A DNA stretch of 30,472 nucleotides, taken from positions 1 to 30,472 of the IMG/VR virus record IMGVR_UViG_3300020470_000135. One strand, 5' to 3'. The stretch comes from a virus. A program made the position numbers and the translations under genes. The notes under the pieces are model-generated. The model saw nothing but the letters and a program-made list of their open reading frames with translations. It did not search any database and was not told where the DNA came from. Positions 1 to 6,228 of this stretch are shown here, in pieces; the stretch's first letter is position 1, and each line of letters starts with the position of its first letter.

Positions 1-12
1 ATCGTTTTAATC

Positions 13-29
13 CGGATATTCTAGATCCG
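13..29. repeat. Short inverted repeat at window start
   Basis: CGGAT at 13-17 and ATCCG at 25-29 can pair around a 7-base loop. It stands alone in very AT-rich sequence and may be the end of an upstream transcript. There is no T-run after it, so terminator function is not supported. Confidence 0.3.
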
Positions 30-140
30 AATATATATAGAAATGTATGGAGATATAGGTATAGGAAAATGTGTAAATATATATAAAAATATAAAAAAGT
101 ATGTAACCTTTTTCAAATATGTAAGTCTAAATAATGTGGC

Positions 141-169
141 GAAAATATATAGAAAATCTATATTTTTTC
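141..169 (+). other. AT-rich hairpin with T-rich 3' arm
   Basis: The arms 141-153 and 157-169 pair over 12 of 13 positions with one T-T mismatch and a 3-base AAA loop. Apart from two G-C pairs everything is A-T. The 3' arm ends in a T-run, so it could stop transcription from upstream, but the stem is weak. It lies 30 bases before the TATAAT of the first promoter. Confidence 0.4.
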
Positions 170-175
170 AAAATA

Positions 176-211
176 CTAAGCATATATATATAATTCATAT
201 ATAATACTTAG
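176..211 (+). promoter_or_regulatory. Promoter (-10 TATAAT) within an inverted repeat
   Basis: TATAAT at 200-205 would start transcription near 212, 18 bases before the ATG at 230. No convincing -35 box is present. The -10 sits inside a repeat whose ends are CTAAG (176-180) and CTTAG (207-211), with alternating AT between. The repeat could be an operator or simply help melting. A Shine-Dalgarno AAGGAG follows at about 220-225. Confidence 0.5.
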
Positions 212-229
212 ATAAACAAAAGGAGAACT

Positions 230-616
230 ATGACAGATAATAACGAAAGTTATTCAAATCCGAGTCAATGGTCCAATTATATGGCCAGTGGCTCTGGAAC
301 TAGAACACCTGACTTCAATCCTTTCATATTAGATGATGATATGATGTGGGCTAAAAAGAAGAAAGGTGCAGGAAGAGCTTCTATCTATTTCACAGAAAAG
401 GTACAGCAATTCATGAGAGCTAATCCTAATAAATGGATCTGCGTTTATGAAGAAAAAGGTCTTCCTATGGAATCTGCTAGAAAACTAGCAAATACTTTAA
501 GATCATCTGCTGCTTATTTTGGGAGTAAAAACTCAAGATTTAAGTTTAAAGTTGTTACTAAAGGTATGGGCAATGTTTTACTAGCTGCAGGACTGTTTGA
601 TACCGATGACGAGTAA
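230..616 (+). CDS. Hypothetical protein, first gene of the upstream operon
   Basis: A 128-residue protein I do not recognise. The N-terminal third (about residues 1-40) is rich in Ser, Asn and Asp and probably disordered. It is followed by a KKKK patch (about 42-46) and a compact, basic, mixed helix/strand part (about 50-125) with regularly spaced Arg and Lys. Such a layout would suit nucleic-acid binding, but no named motif supports it. The ATG has an AAGGAG ribosome site four bases upstream and is the first start after the promoter at 200-205. It opens a run of eight genes that nearly all overlap. The next gene's better start lies downstream of this stop. Confidence 0.75.
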   Translation: MTDNNESYSNPSQWSNYMASGSGTRTPDFNPFILDDDMMWAKKKKGAGRASIYFTEKVQQFMRANPNKWICVYEEKGLPMESARKLANTLRSSAAYFGSKNSRFKFKVVTKGMGNVLLAAGLFDTDDE

Positions 617-647
617 TGACTTAACTCCAATAGGAGATTCGGCAAAC

Positions 648-1322
648 ATGTCATTAGAGGAATTGGCACAACATCAGCCAAAACCTGTATCAGATGAGGA
701 AAGAAAAACATTAGTAGGTATGTCTAAGGCCGATTGGTATGAAATCGTTCAATGGCTACAACTAAGAATGTCTGATGCGACTAAATGGGATGAGGTTTAT
801 ATTGATGTTTGGTATTCAGACCTTAAAAATTACACTAAAGCAGATGTTTTTAATGCTGTTCGTTCTTTATATGAGGACGGAAGGGTAAAAGCACCAGAAG
901 GTTCATTGATTGTGGCAAGGCTTAAGGAACTAAATGTTCCAAAAGTGAACAGACCTGAACAATCACAACAACCTTTAGGAGACTTTAGTGGTGGTGCATG
1001 TAAATCAGATAATGTTGCTTGTAGCTTTTTAGATAAAAGGTGGGTTCCTGATGAGTATGGTAACCATTCATTCTATGAAGCTTGTATGACAGAAACCAAA
1101 AATGGTGATTTGTGCGAGGAACTTAGGAAATGTGTACCTAACGAAAGTGAATTAAGAATGAAACCAACTAAATCTACTAAAGGAGAGCTTTATCCTACAT
1201 TAGTAAGAATGGGTTTAAGCGATTCTATGAAGAAAGCTGTATGGAAACGATATAAAAAGTATCCAGAAGGCAATTTAGAAGAAATGTTAAAAGTACACGG
1301 AAAGGCAGATTGGTATGAGTAA
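648..1322 (+). CDS. Hypothetical protein, possible helicase-loader-like N-terminal domain
   Basis: About 224 residues from ATG 648, which has AGGAG 11 bases upstream. In-frame TTG 597 and ATG 606 lie inside the previous gene and lack a clear ribosome site. The N-terminal half has the pattern W..VY.D.WY.DL..Y...DVF.AV..LYEDG....P followed by a short helix, loosely recalling the helical domain of phage helicase loaders of the G39P type. That is inference from pattern only. The C-terminal half has several Cys (about 107-155 from this start) and a basic helical end. The hexapeptide KADWYE occurs near the start and again as the last six residues. The stop overlaps the next ATG by eight bases. Confidence 0.7.
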   Translation: MSLEELAQHQPKPVSDEERKTLVGMSKADWYEIVQWLQLRMSDATKWDEVYIDVWYSDLKNYTKADVFNAVRSLYEDGRVKAPEGSLIVARLKELNVPKVNRPEQSQQPLGDFSGGACKSDNVACSFLDKRWVPDEYGNHSFYEACMTETKNGDLCEELRKCVPNESELRMKPTKSTKGELYPTLVRMGLSDSMKKAVWKRYKKYPEGNLEEMLKVHGKADWYE

Positions 1323-2340
1323 CAATTGGTCTTGGGAGGATGACTTCCAAGAAGAGCTTGATAGCGGTGCAGATGAAGTAGAACATTTTGCAAATGCAAA
1401 ACTTGTTGTACATGGACCCGTATTGGCAGGCCATATAGAGAAAATATACAACTCTTCATTTGGATTGGCTGAGTTTATTAAAGACAACCCTGATGAAGTT
1501 GCAGATTGGAATACAGAAGACATGGACCATGTTGAAATAATCAACGAAGGTTTTATGAATGCTTCTATACCAACTACATTTTTGTTTGGTCAATTTAGTG
1601 ATGAAACAAATTTTGGTAAGTTAGTGATTTCTAATTTTATGACAGGAGATGTAGATGAAGATTTAAGATCTAATGTTAAAAAAGTTGGAACACACTTAGC
1701 TAGATTTTCACAATTGGTAGATAAAAGCAAAATAGATTTTTGTATTGTATCTTATCCTGTGGTCTTTGATGCAGATAAAGATTGGGGAGAAGGATATAGA
1801 CCAGATAAAGTACATTTGTTAAGTATTATCTTTACGCCTGATGGATCTGTGGGGAGAGCTTTCTCTTCTAGAAGAGACTTAACTCAAGAAGAGATAGATT
1901 GTGACCACGAGCATAAGCCTGTGCAAATTCAATATGAATTACCAGGCAAAGACAAAATGGTTATTACTTACAGAGAATTAATGAAAATGTGGAGGAAACT
2001 TAATAGTGACAACGAAGCTATGTATTATACAAAATTAGTACAAGGATTTTTTGGTACACCAAGTTTCTACACCAAAGAGGTTATGCAAAATGATTTGAAT
2101 CATCTTGTTGACGAAATGGGTAAAACCAAATCTTTGTTTGTAGGTAGTAGAAATATCTTTAATAAAGAAATACAAGAAGATATCATATCTGTCCCTAGTG
2201 ATGGATTTGTAATTCTTGAAGATGATGTTAAAGATTTCTTTATCGACCAAATGAAAGTTATGCTTGAAGATGGTGAGATTGACGATGCCAACTTTGATAA
2301 CATGACAAGGATTCTTAAAGGAATTGAGGAAGAGGAGTAA
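1315..2340 (+). CDS. Hypothetical protein, 341 residues
   Basis: I do not recognise this acidic protein. It begins with a Trp/Asp/Glu-rich stretch and ends with a highly acidic tail (final residues GIEEEE). The middle part (about 75-200) has alternating hydrophobic strands and a charged DHEHK segment near residue 200. No signal peptide, membrane span or nucleotide-binding motif is visible. The start overlaps the preceding gene by eight bases. The stop TAA overlaps the next ATG (TAATG), and the purine-rich GAGGAAGAGGAG at the 3' end is the ribosome site for that next ORF. Position among small unknown genes before the terminase does not settle a function. Confidence 0.75.
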   Translation: MSNNWSWEDDFQEELDSGADEVEHFANAKLVVHGPVLAGHIEKIYNSSFGLAEFIKDNPDEVADWNTEDMDHVEIINEGFMNASIPTTFLFGQFSDETNFGKLVISNFMTGDVDEDLRSNVKKVGTHLARFSQLVDKSKIDFCIVSYPVVFDADKDWGEGYRPDKVHLLSIIFTPDGSVGRAFSSRRDLTQEEIDCDHEHKPVQIQYELPGKDKMVITYRELMKMWRKLNSDNEAMYYTKLVQGFFGTPSFYTKEVMQNDLNHLVDEMGKTKSLFVGSRNIFNKEIQEDIISVPSDGFVILEDDVKDFFIDQMKVMLEDGEIDDANFDNMTRILKGIEEEE

Positions 2341-2414
2341 TGAGAAAGTATACATTTTATTTTATAATCGCAATATTGCTTTATAAATTATTTGATTTGA
2401 TTGTAAACTTATGA
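2340..2414 (+). CDS. Predicted 24-residue single-span membrane peptide
   Basis: This short ORF reads MRKYT followed by an almost wholly hydrophobic run of Phe, Ile, Leu, Tyr and Val to the end (residues 6-24), interrupted by Lys 16 and Asp 19. Two basic residues at the N-terminus would keep that end cytoplasmic. It is joined to both neighbours by overlaps: TAATG with the 341-residue gene and ATGA with the 80-residue gene. A strong GAGGAAGAGGAG precedes the ATG. Length is marginal, so chance cannot be excluded, but both overlaps match the style of the whole operon. It could be a small membrane-active phage peptide. Function unknown. Confidence 0.55.
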   Translation: MRKYTFYFIIAILLYKLFDLIVNL

Positions 2415-2653
2415 AAATCTACAAAGCTTCTATAGCTGTAGAAGCTGAAACTTTAGAAGATGCACAAGGAATGTTAGGGCAGATGATAATGGAAGTTCCA
2501 AATCAAATTGCTGATCATTTAATTCAAACAATGGAAGTGTTTGAATTTGTACAAAAACCTAGTGCTATCTTTGGAGATAGACATTTTGATTTGAATAGTA
2601 ATGAAACAGTTTATGATGAAGAAATTGCAGAGTTCTATGGAGAAGAAGAATGA
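2411..2653 (+). CDS. Hypothetical acidic protein, 80 residues
   Basis: Unknown small protein. It starts MKIYKASIAVEAETLEDAQGML, a strand followed by a helix, as in small ferredoxin-like folds, then a second helix. The C-terminal 25 residues are acidic and end in GEEE. The ATG overlaps the preceding 24-residue ORF by four bases (ATGA), and its own stop overlaps the next ATG in the same way, so translation is probably coupled. No catalytic motif is seen. Confidence 0.7.
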   Translation: MKIYKASIAVEAETLEDAQGMLGQMIMEVPNQIADHLIQTMEVFEFVQKPSAIFGDRHFDLNSNETVYDEEIAEFYGEEE

Positions 2654-2781
2654 AAGAAGCTATGTTAAGAAAAGCTTTCAGGCATTTATCTATTGCAGCA
2701 AAAATAATTGTAGCTTGGGATTTAGATGGGAACTTTGTTTCCCATCTTATGTCTGAATTAAACAAAACGGAGGAAAAGTGA
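2650..2781 (+). CDS. Hypothetical 43-residue protein
   Basis: The ORF starts MKEAMLRKAFRHLSIAAK and ends in NKTEEK. A basic amphipathic N-terminal helix is followed by a short hydrophobic segment (IIVAWDLDG). It has ATGA overlap with the preceding gene and GTGA overlap with the next, so it fills the gap between two coding genes exactly. GAAGAAGAA upstream is a usable ribosome site. No family recognised. Confidence 0.6.
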   Translation: MKEAMLRKAFRHLSIAAKIIVAWDLDGNFVSHLMSELNKTEEK

Positions 2782-2996
2782 GTAGTAGAGTATCACAAGG
2801 AGTGATGAAACTTGTCGATGAACTTGCCGAATGGTTCGGTGAAGAAATGATGAGGCTAGAAGAAAGAGATGTTCCTAATCCTGCCGGAAGAGAGCAGAGA
2901 TTAAGAGAGCATACAGTCATTGCAAAATCAAATATTGCAATGCTTTTAGATGATATAAGAAGAGAGAGACAGAGTGGAAAAAAAAGACATAGATAA
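2778..2996 (+). CDS. Hypothetical helical protein, 72 residues
   Basis: Starts at GTG 2778 with an excellent CGGAGGAAAA ribosome site and a four-base GTGA overlap with the ORF before it. The protein is helical and strongly charged, with a Glu-rich first half and a basic Arg/Lys end (RRERQSGKKRHR). A conserved-looking NPAGREQRL turn separates the halves. The basic tail and position just before terL allow a DNA-binding or small-terminase role, but there is no recognisable helix-turn-helix. Function unknown. Confidence 0.65.
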   Translation: MSSRVSQGVMKLVDELAEWFGEEMMRLEERDVPNPAGREQRLREHTVIAKSNIAMLLDDIRRERQSGKKRHR

Positions 2997-3210
2997 ACTG
3001 TATGAAGAAACAGGAATTTATGCGTGGCATACAAACGAATTAAAACAAGACTATGCAGATATGACTGTTGAGTTTGGTTTTCCACCTATGACTGATGTTG
3101 AAGATGCTATTAAGCAGATTAACGAAGCATTGGAGAAAAGTAGTTTGGATTATCAAATGACTACTTGGACTATGCCACACATAGATAACTATGACGACAT
3201 AGAGGGTTAA
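2974..3210 (+). CDS. Hypothetical protein, 78 residues
   Basis: Starts at GTG 2974, overlapping the preceding gene by 23 bases. The purine-rich AGAGAGAGACAGAG in front is the likely ribosome site. The protein is acidic with two helices (about 1-30 and 38-58) and a Trp/Tyr-rich end. No family recognised. It is the last gene of the upstream operon. Its stop is followed at once by the folded non-coding segment before terL. Confidence 0.65.
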   Translation: MEKKDIDKLYEETGIYAWHTNELKQDYADMTVEFGFPPMTDVEDAIKQINEALEKSSLDYQMTTWTMPHIDNYDDIEG

Positions 3211-3304
3211 GTTGAAATCTTGTAGTAAGGAAGTGTAGACTAAAATAGTCGGCTTCCTTGCTGACAAGCCCTCCCATCAACGCCTATCTCTTCGGAGATA
3301 GGTG
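3211..3304 (+). ncRNA. Structured RNA element between the upstream operon and terL
   Basis: Four nested helices can be read by eye: GTTGA 3211-3215 with TCAAC 3277-3281; CTTGT 3219-3223 with ACAAG 3264-3268; AAGGAAG 3227-3233 with CTTCCTT 3253-3259; and GACT 3238-3241 with AGTC 3247-3250 around AAAAT. A separate perfect hairpin follows: CCTATCTC (3283-3290), the loop TTCG, and GAGATAGG (3295-3302), extendable outward. The cUUCGg loop is an exceptionally stable RNA tetraloop. No T-run follows, so this is not a classic intrinsic terminator. It starts at the base after the previous stop codon. It may be a regulatory RNA, a processing site or a packaging-related site. The fold is seen; the function is not known. 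Confidence 0.5.
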
Positions 3305-3321
3305 TATATAATAGGAATATG
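3301..3321 (+). promoter_or_regulatory. Promoter for terL, apparently leaderless
   Basis: TATAAT at 3307-3312 ends seven bases before the A of the terL ATG (3319), so transcription should begin at or next to the start codon. The preceding GGTGT (3301-3305) overlaps the 3' arm of the UUCG hairpin. AGGA is present but only two bases from the ATG, too close for normal Shine-Dalgarno use. The same order, GGTGT-TATAAT-ATG, recurs at 14804-14822. Confidence 0.5.
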
Positions 3322-4584
3322 GAAGAGCCGAAGTTCAGCAAGTTGCTTGAAGAAGAGAAGCAAAAGACAAAAATTATAAAATTACCTCCTTTGCACGAGA
3401 ATCAACAAACAGTTTCAGATTCAGAAGCCCGTTGGAAAATTCTTTGTGCAGGTAGGCGTTTTGGGAAAACAAGGCTCGGGGTTCAACTCTGTATAGAAAC
3501 AGCAATGAAGGGAAAACGAGCCTGGTGGGTGGCACCTACTTTTTCTATTGCTCGTGTTGGTTGGCGAGACATAATGGCAGCAGGGTATGATCTTGGCGAA
3601 TCGATGGGTGTTGATGTCAAAATGGGAGATATGACAGTTACATTCCCTAATGGTGGATTTATTGCTGTAAAATCTGCCGATAATCCTCAAAGATTAAGAG
3701 GTGAAGGCCTTGATTTCCTTGTTATGGATGAGGCTGCCTTTATTAAAGAAGAAACATGGACAGAAGTTCTTCGTCCAACCCTTACAGAAAGAAAAGGATC
3801 TGCATTATTTATTTCTACACCTCGTGGTATGAACAATTGGTTCTATCGTTTATGGCAAGATGCAGACGAAAGAGAAGATTGGGACAAATTTAAGTTCTCA
3901 ACTGTAGATAATCCAAGTATTGACCCCGCAGAATTAGAATCTGCAAAGCAAGAAATCGGTTCATTAACTTATGCTCAAGAATATGAAGCAGAATTCGTTA
4001 ATGAAGGTACCCAAATGTTCAAATCAGATTGGTTTAATTACTATCAACCTGCTGTTCGTGGAGCAAAAATAGATGGATTTACTTATGAATTCGATAATAT
4101 GCCAAAATATGCGACTGTGGACCTGGCGACATCAACAAAACAAACTGCTGACTACACAGTTATGACAGCTTTTGCTCATGATTCAAGTGAAAATAAATTA
4201 TTCGTTATAGATATGCTTAGAAAAAGAATGGAAGCACCGGATATCATTCCTTCTATGAAAAAATTTTATAAAAAAAACAATCTCGATTGGATTGGGATAG
4301 AAAGAGCAGGGTTCCAATTATCAATAATTCAATTTGCAAAGAGAGAAGGCCTTGTTGTTAGAGAATTAAAAGCAGATAAGGATAAACGCTCCAGAGCGAC
4401 ACCTTTGTCTGCTAAAATGGAAAGTGGTCAAGTGTTTTTCCCTGATGACCCAATGTGTGATTGGGTACATGAAGCAGAAAGAGAACTTTTAACTTTTCCT
4501 TTGGGAGCACATGACGACATAGTTGATACCCTTGCTTATGGAGTATTAAACTTAAATAAAAGAATAGGTTGGAAAGCGTTTTAA
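3319..4584 (+). CDS. terL: Phage terminase large subunit
   Basis: This is the ATP-driven motor that pumps DNA into the prohead and cuts it into genome lengths. The N-terminal ATPase has Walker A GRRFGKTR (residues 45-52), Walker B LDFLVMDEAAF (from about 131) and the coupling segment LFISTPRGMNNWFY (about 166-180). The C-terminal RNase H-like nuclease has the acidic motif VDLATSTKQTADYTV (from about 266), an IERAG segment (about 334) and the final acidic cluster HDDIVDTLAYG (about 398-408). Length (421) is normal for a complete protein. The start is ATG 3319, directly after the promoter. No obvious small terminase gene precedes it. The portal ATG follows the stop with no gap. Confidence 0.96.
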   Translation: MEEPKFSKLLEEEKQKTKIIKLPPLHENQQTVSDSEARWKILCAGRRFGKTRLGVQLCIETAMKGKRAWWVAPTFSIARVGWRDIMAAGYDLGESMGVDVKMGDMTVTFPNGGFIAVKSADNPQRLRGEGLDFLVMDEAAFIKEETWTEVLRPTLTERKGSALFISTPRGMNNWFYRLWQDADEREDWDKFKFSTVDNPSIDPAELESAKQEIGSLTYAQEYEAEFVNEGTQMFKSDWFNYYQPAVRGAKIDGFTYEFDNMPKYATVDLATSTKQTADYTVMTAFAHDSSENKLFVIDMLRKRMEAPDIIPSMKKFYKKNNLDWIGIERAGFQLSIIQFAKREGLVVRELKADKDKRSRATPLSAKMESGQVFFPDDPMCDWVHEAERELLTFPLGAHDDIVDTLAYGVLNLNKRIGWKAF

Positions 4585-6138
4585 ATGGCAGAAAATAAGT
4601 CGGTATACAGACGAGCTGTTGAATATTTACAGAGACCGCCCCAAAGAGTAATACAAGGTAGAAAAAGTTTAACTTTTAACCAGACATCAGGATTAGACGG
4701 CACTGTATTTGGATACAACACAGGCTCAGGATTTGTTCCTGAGAAAATGCTCAAAGAAATCGGAGACGGAACAGGAAACTCCGCAGTAGTTTCTTGTTTA
4801 AATGTTCTAGCTACCTCATTCGCAGAACCAAAAATCAAAGTTTGCAAATATGTAAAAGGTGATGTTGAAATTTTAGAAAATCACCCTGTACAAGAATTAA
4901 TGGCAAGGCCTAATCCATACACATCAGGTTCCTTACTTGCTCATTACATTATCACAGCACTAAATGCTGAAGGTGATGCTTATTTATTTAAGAACAGGTC
5001 CAAGAATGGAAGAGTAGTTGAACTTATTCCTCTTATTCCAATGTATGTGAAGCCAAGAGGAAATGAAAAACAACTCATTACTCATTATGAATATTATGTA
5101 AAAGACAGCAACAAGGTAGATGGCAACGAATTCAAAGTAATACCTGCATCAGAGGTAGTTCACATAAGACAAGGAGTAGATCCTAATAATCACAGAAAAG
5201 GTTTTGCCCCATTAAAAGCTGTACTTAGAGAGATTTTAGGAGACGAAGCTGCAGGACAATATGCTGCCGCACTATTGCACAATATGGCAGTTCCAGGAGT
5301 TATTCTTTCTCCTAAAGATGACAGTATGGGTGGACCAAGCCAAGAAGAAGCTGAAGCAATTGCTCAGATTTATAAACAAAAATTTGGCGGGTCTAATAGA
5401 GGAGCACCAATGATACTTTCAGGTTCTATGGATGTGAAAGTTGTATCTTGGTCTCCTGAACAATTAAACCTTAATCAACTTAGGAGATTGCCAGAGGAAA
5501 GAGTTTCTGCTGTATTAGGTGTTCCTGCTATATTGGCAGGTTTAGGTGCAGGTCTAGAAGCTGCTACTTATAACAATACAAGAGAATTAAGAGAATTTTT
5601 TACAGAGCAAAAGCTCATTCCTTTATGGCAAACAGTTGCTAACGAGATTACTCATCAATTACTGTTATCAGATTTTACAGCCGATAAAAATATTCACTGC
5701 AAATACGATCTAGACGAAGTTAGAGCTTTAGATGTAGATAAAGGTGAACAATATAAGCGTATGCAAACAGGAGTTTCAGGTGGCTGGATTACAGTTGCTG
5801 AAGCAAGAAAAGCTGTTGGATTAGAAGTAGGACCTGAACACGAAGTGTTCTTAAGGCCTTTGAACTTAGAACCAACAAAACCTAAAGAGTACATGAACTT
5901 TGTTGATGATAGTGAAGAGACTGAAGAAGTTGTAGAAGAACTTGTTGATGAACCTTTGCTTACATACAGCACAGATGAAACAGTAGAAGAAAAAGATACT
6001 CTTACTACTGAATCTTATAATGTTGAGGTTACAAGAGAGGGGAACATAAAGCCAACCCCAACTCGTCTTGATAGACAAAGTAACAAAAAAGAGGATACTT
6101 CCGTACACAAAGAGGAAATTGAACATCTCGAAGATTAA
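4585..6138 (+). CDS. Portal protein (HK97 type)
   Basis: Forms the dodecameric ring at the packaging vertex through which DNA enters and leaves. The 517 residues show the usual portal order: an N-terminal arm, the conserved NSAVVSCLNVLATSFAEP helix (about 63-80), ENHPVQELMARPNPYTSGS (about 93-112), and the stem/clip region with LPEERVSAVLGVPAILAGLG (about 300-320) followed by NNTRELREFF. The final 90 residues are acidic and low in complexity and probably disordered. The ATG follows the terL stop directly, with GGAAAG a few bases upstream. The distance between the genes argues for coupled translation. Confidence 0.95.
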   Translation: MAENKSVYRRAVEYLQRPPQRVIQGRKSLTFNQTSGLDGTVFGYNTGSGFVPEKMLKEIGDGTGNSAVVSCLNVLATSFAEPKIKVCKYVKGDVEILENHPVQELMARPNPYTSGSLLAHYIITALNAEGDAYLFKNRSKNGRVVELIPLIPMYVKPRGNEKQLITHYEYYVKDSNKVDGNEFKVIPASEVVHIRQGVDPNNHRKGFAPLKAVLREILGDEAAGQYAAALLHNMAVPGVILSPKDDSMGGPSQEEAEAIAQIYKQKFGGSNRGAPMILSGSMDVKVVSWSPEQLNLNQLRRLPEERVSAVLGVPAILAGLGAGLEAATYNNTRELREFFTEQKLIPLWQTVANEITHQLLLSDFTADKNIHCKYDLDEVRALDVDKGEQYKRMQTGVSGGWITVAEARKAVGLEVGPEHEVFLRPLNLEPTKPKEYMNFVDDSEETEEVVEELVDEPLLTYSTDETVEEKDTLTTESYNVEVTREGNIKPTPTRLDRQSNKKEDTSVHKEEIEHLED

Positions 6139-6178
6139 GATGTTAAAATAAATAGTACAGACAACTAAGTTGATATGC

Positions 6179-6202
6179 AATACTACAGCGTATTAATATA
6201 GT
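6179..6202 (+). promoter_or_regulatory. Weak hairpin followed by a possible -10 box
   Basis: AATAC (6179-6183) can pair with GTATT (6190-6194). It is followed by TATAGT (6197-6202), a one-mismatch -10. This sits in the 90-base gap between portal and protease, one of the few real gaps in this operon. It has the same hairpin-then-TATAAT order as the clearer sites at 3283-3312, 8770-8814 and 14764-14814. The evidence is weak on its own. Confidence 0.25.
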
Positions 6203-6228
6203 AAGAGGTAATACAAGGAAAAAGGTGT

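Noticed and set aside
1-229. Origin of replication in the AT-rich leader
   Set aside because: AT richness and inverted repeats are suggestive, but there are no repeated initiator sites and no initiator gene nearby.
597-647. TTG 597 or ATG 606 as start of the second gene
   Set aside because: Both lie inside the preceding gene without a ribosome site, while ATG 648 has AGGAG at a normal distance. ATG 606 cannot be fully excluded.
2640-3000. Phage T7-like single-subunit polymerase promoters or N4-type hairpin promoters
   Set aside because: No 17-23 base conserved T7-like motif was seen, and the hairpins before TATAAT differ from one another in stem and loop.
3283-3302. UUCG hairpin as a rho-independent terminator
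   Set aside because: No T-run follows the stem; the sequence leads straight into TATAAT.
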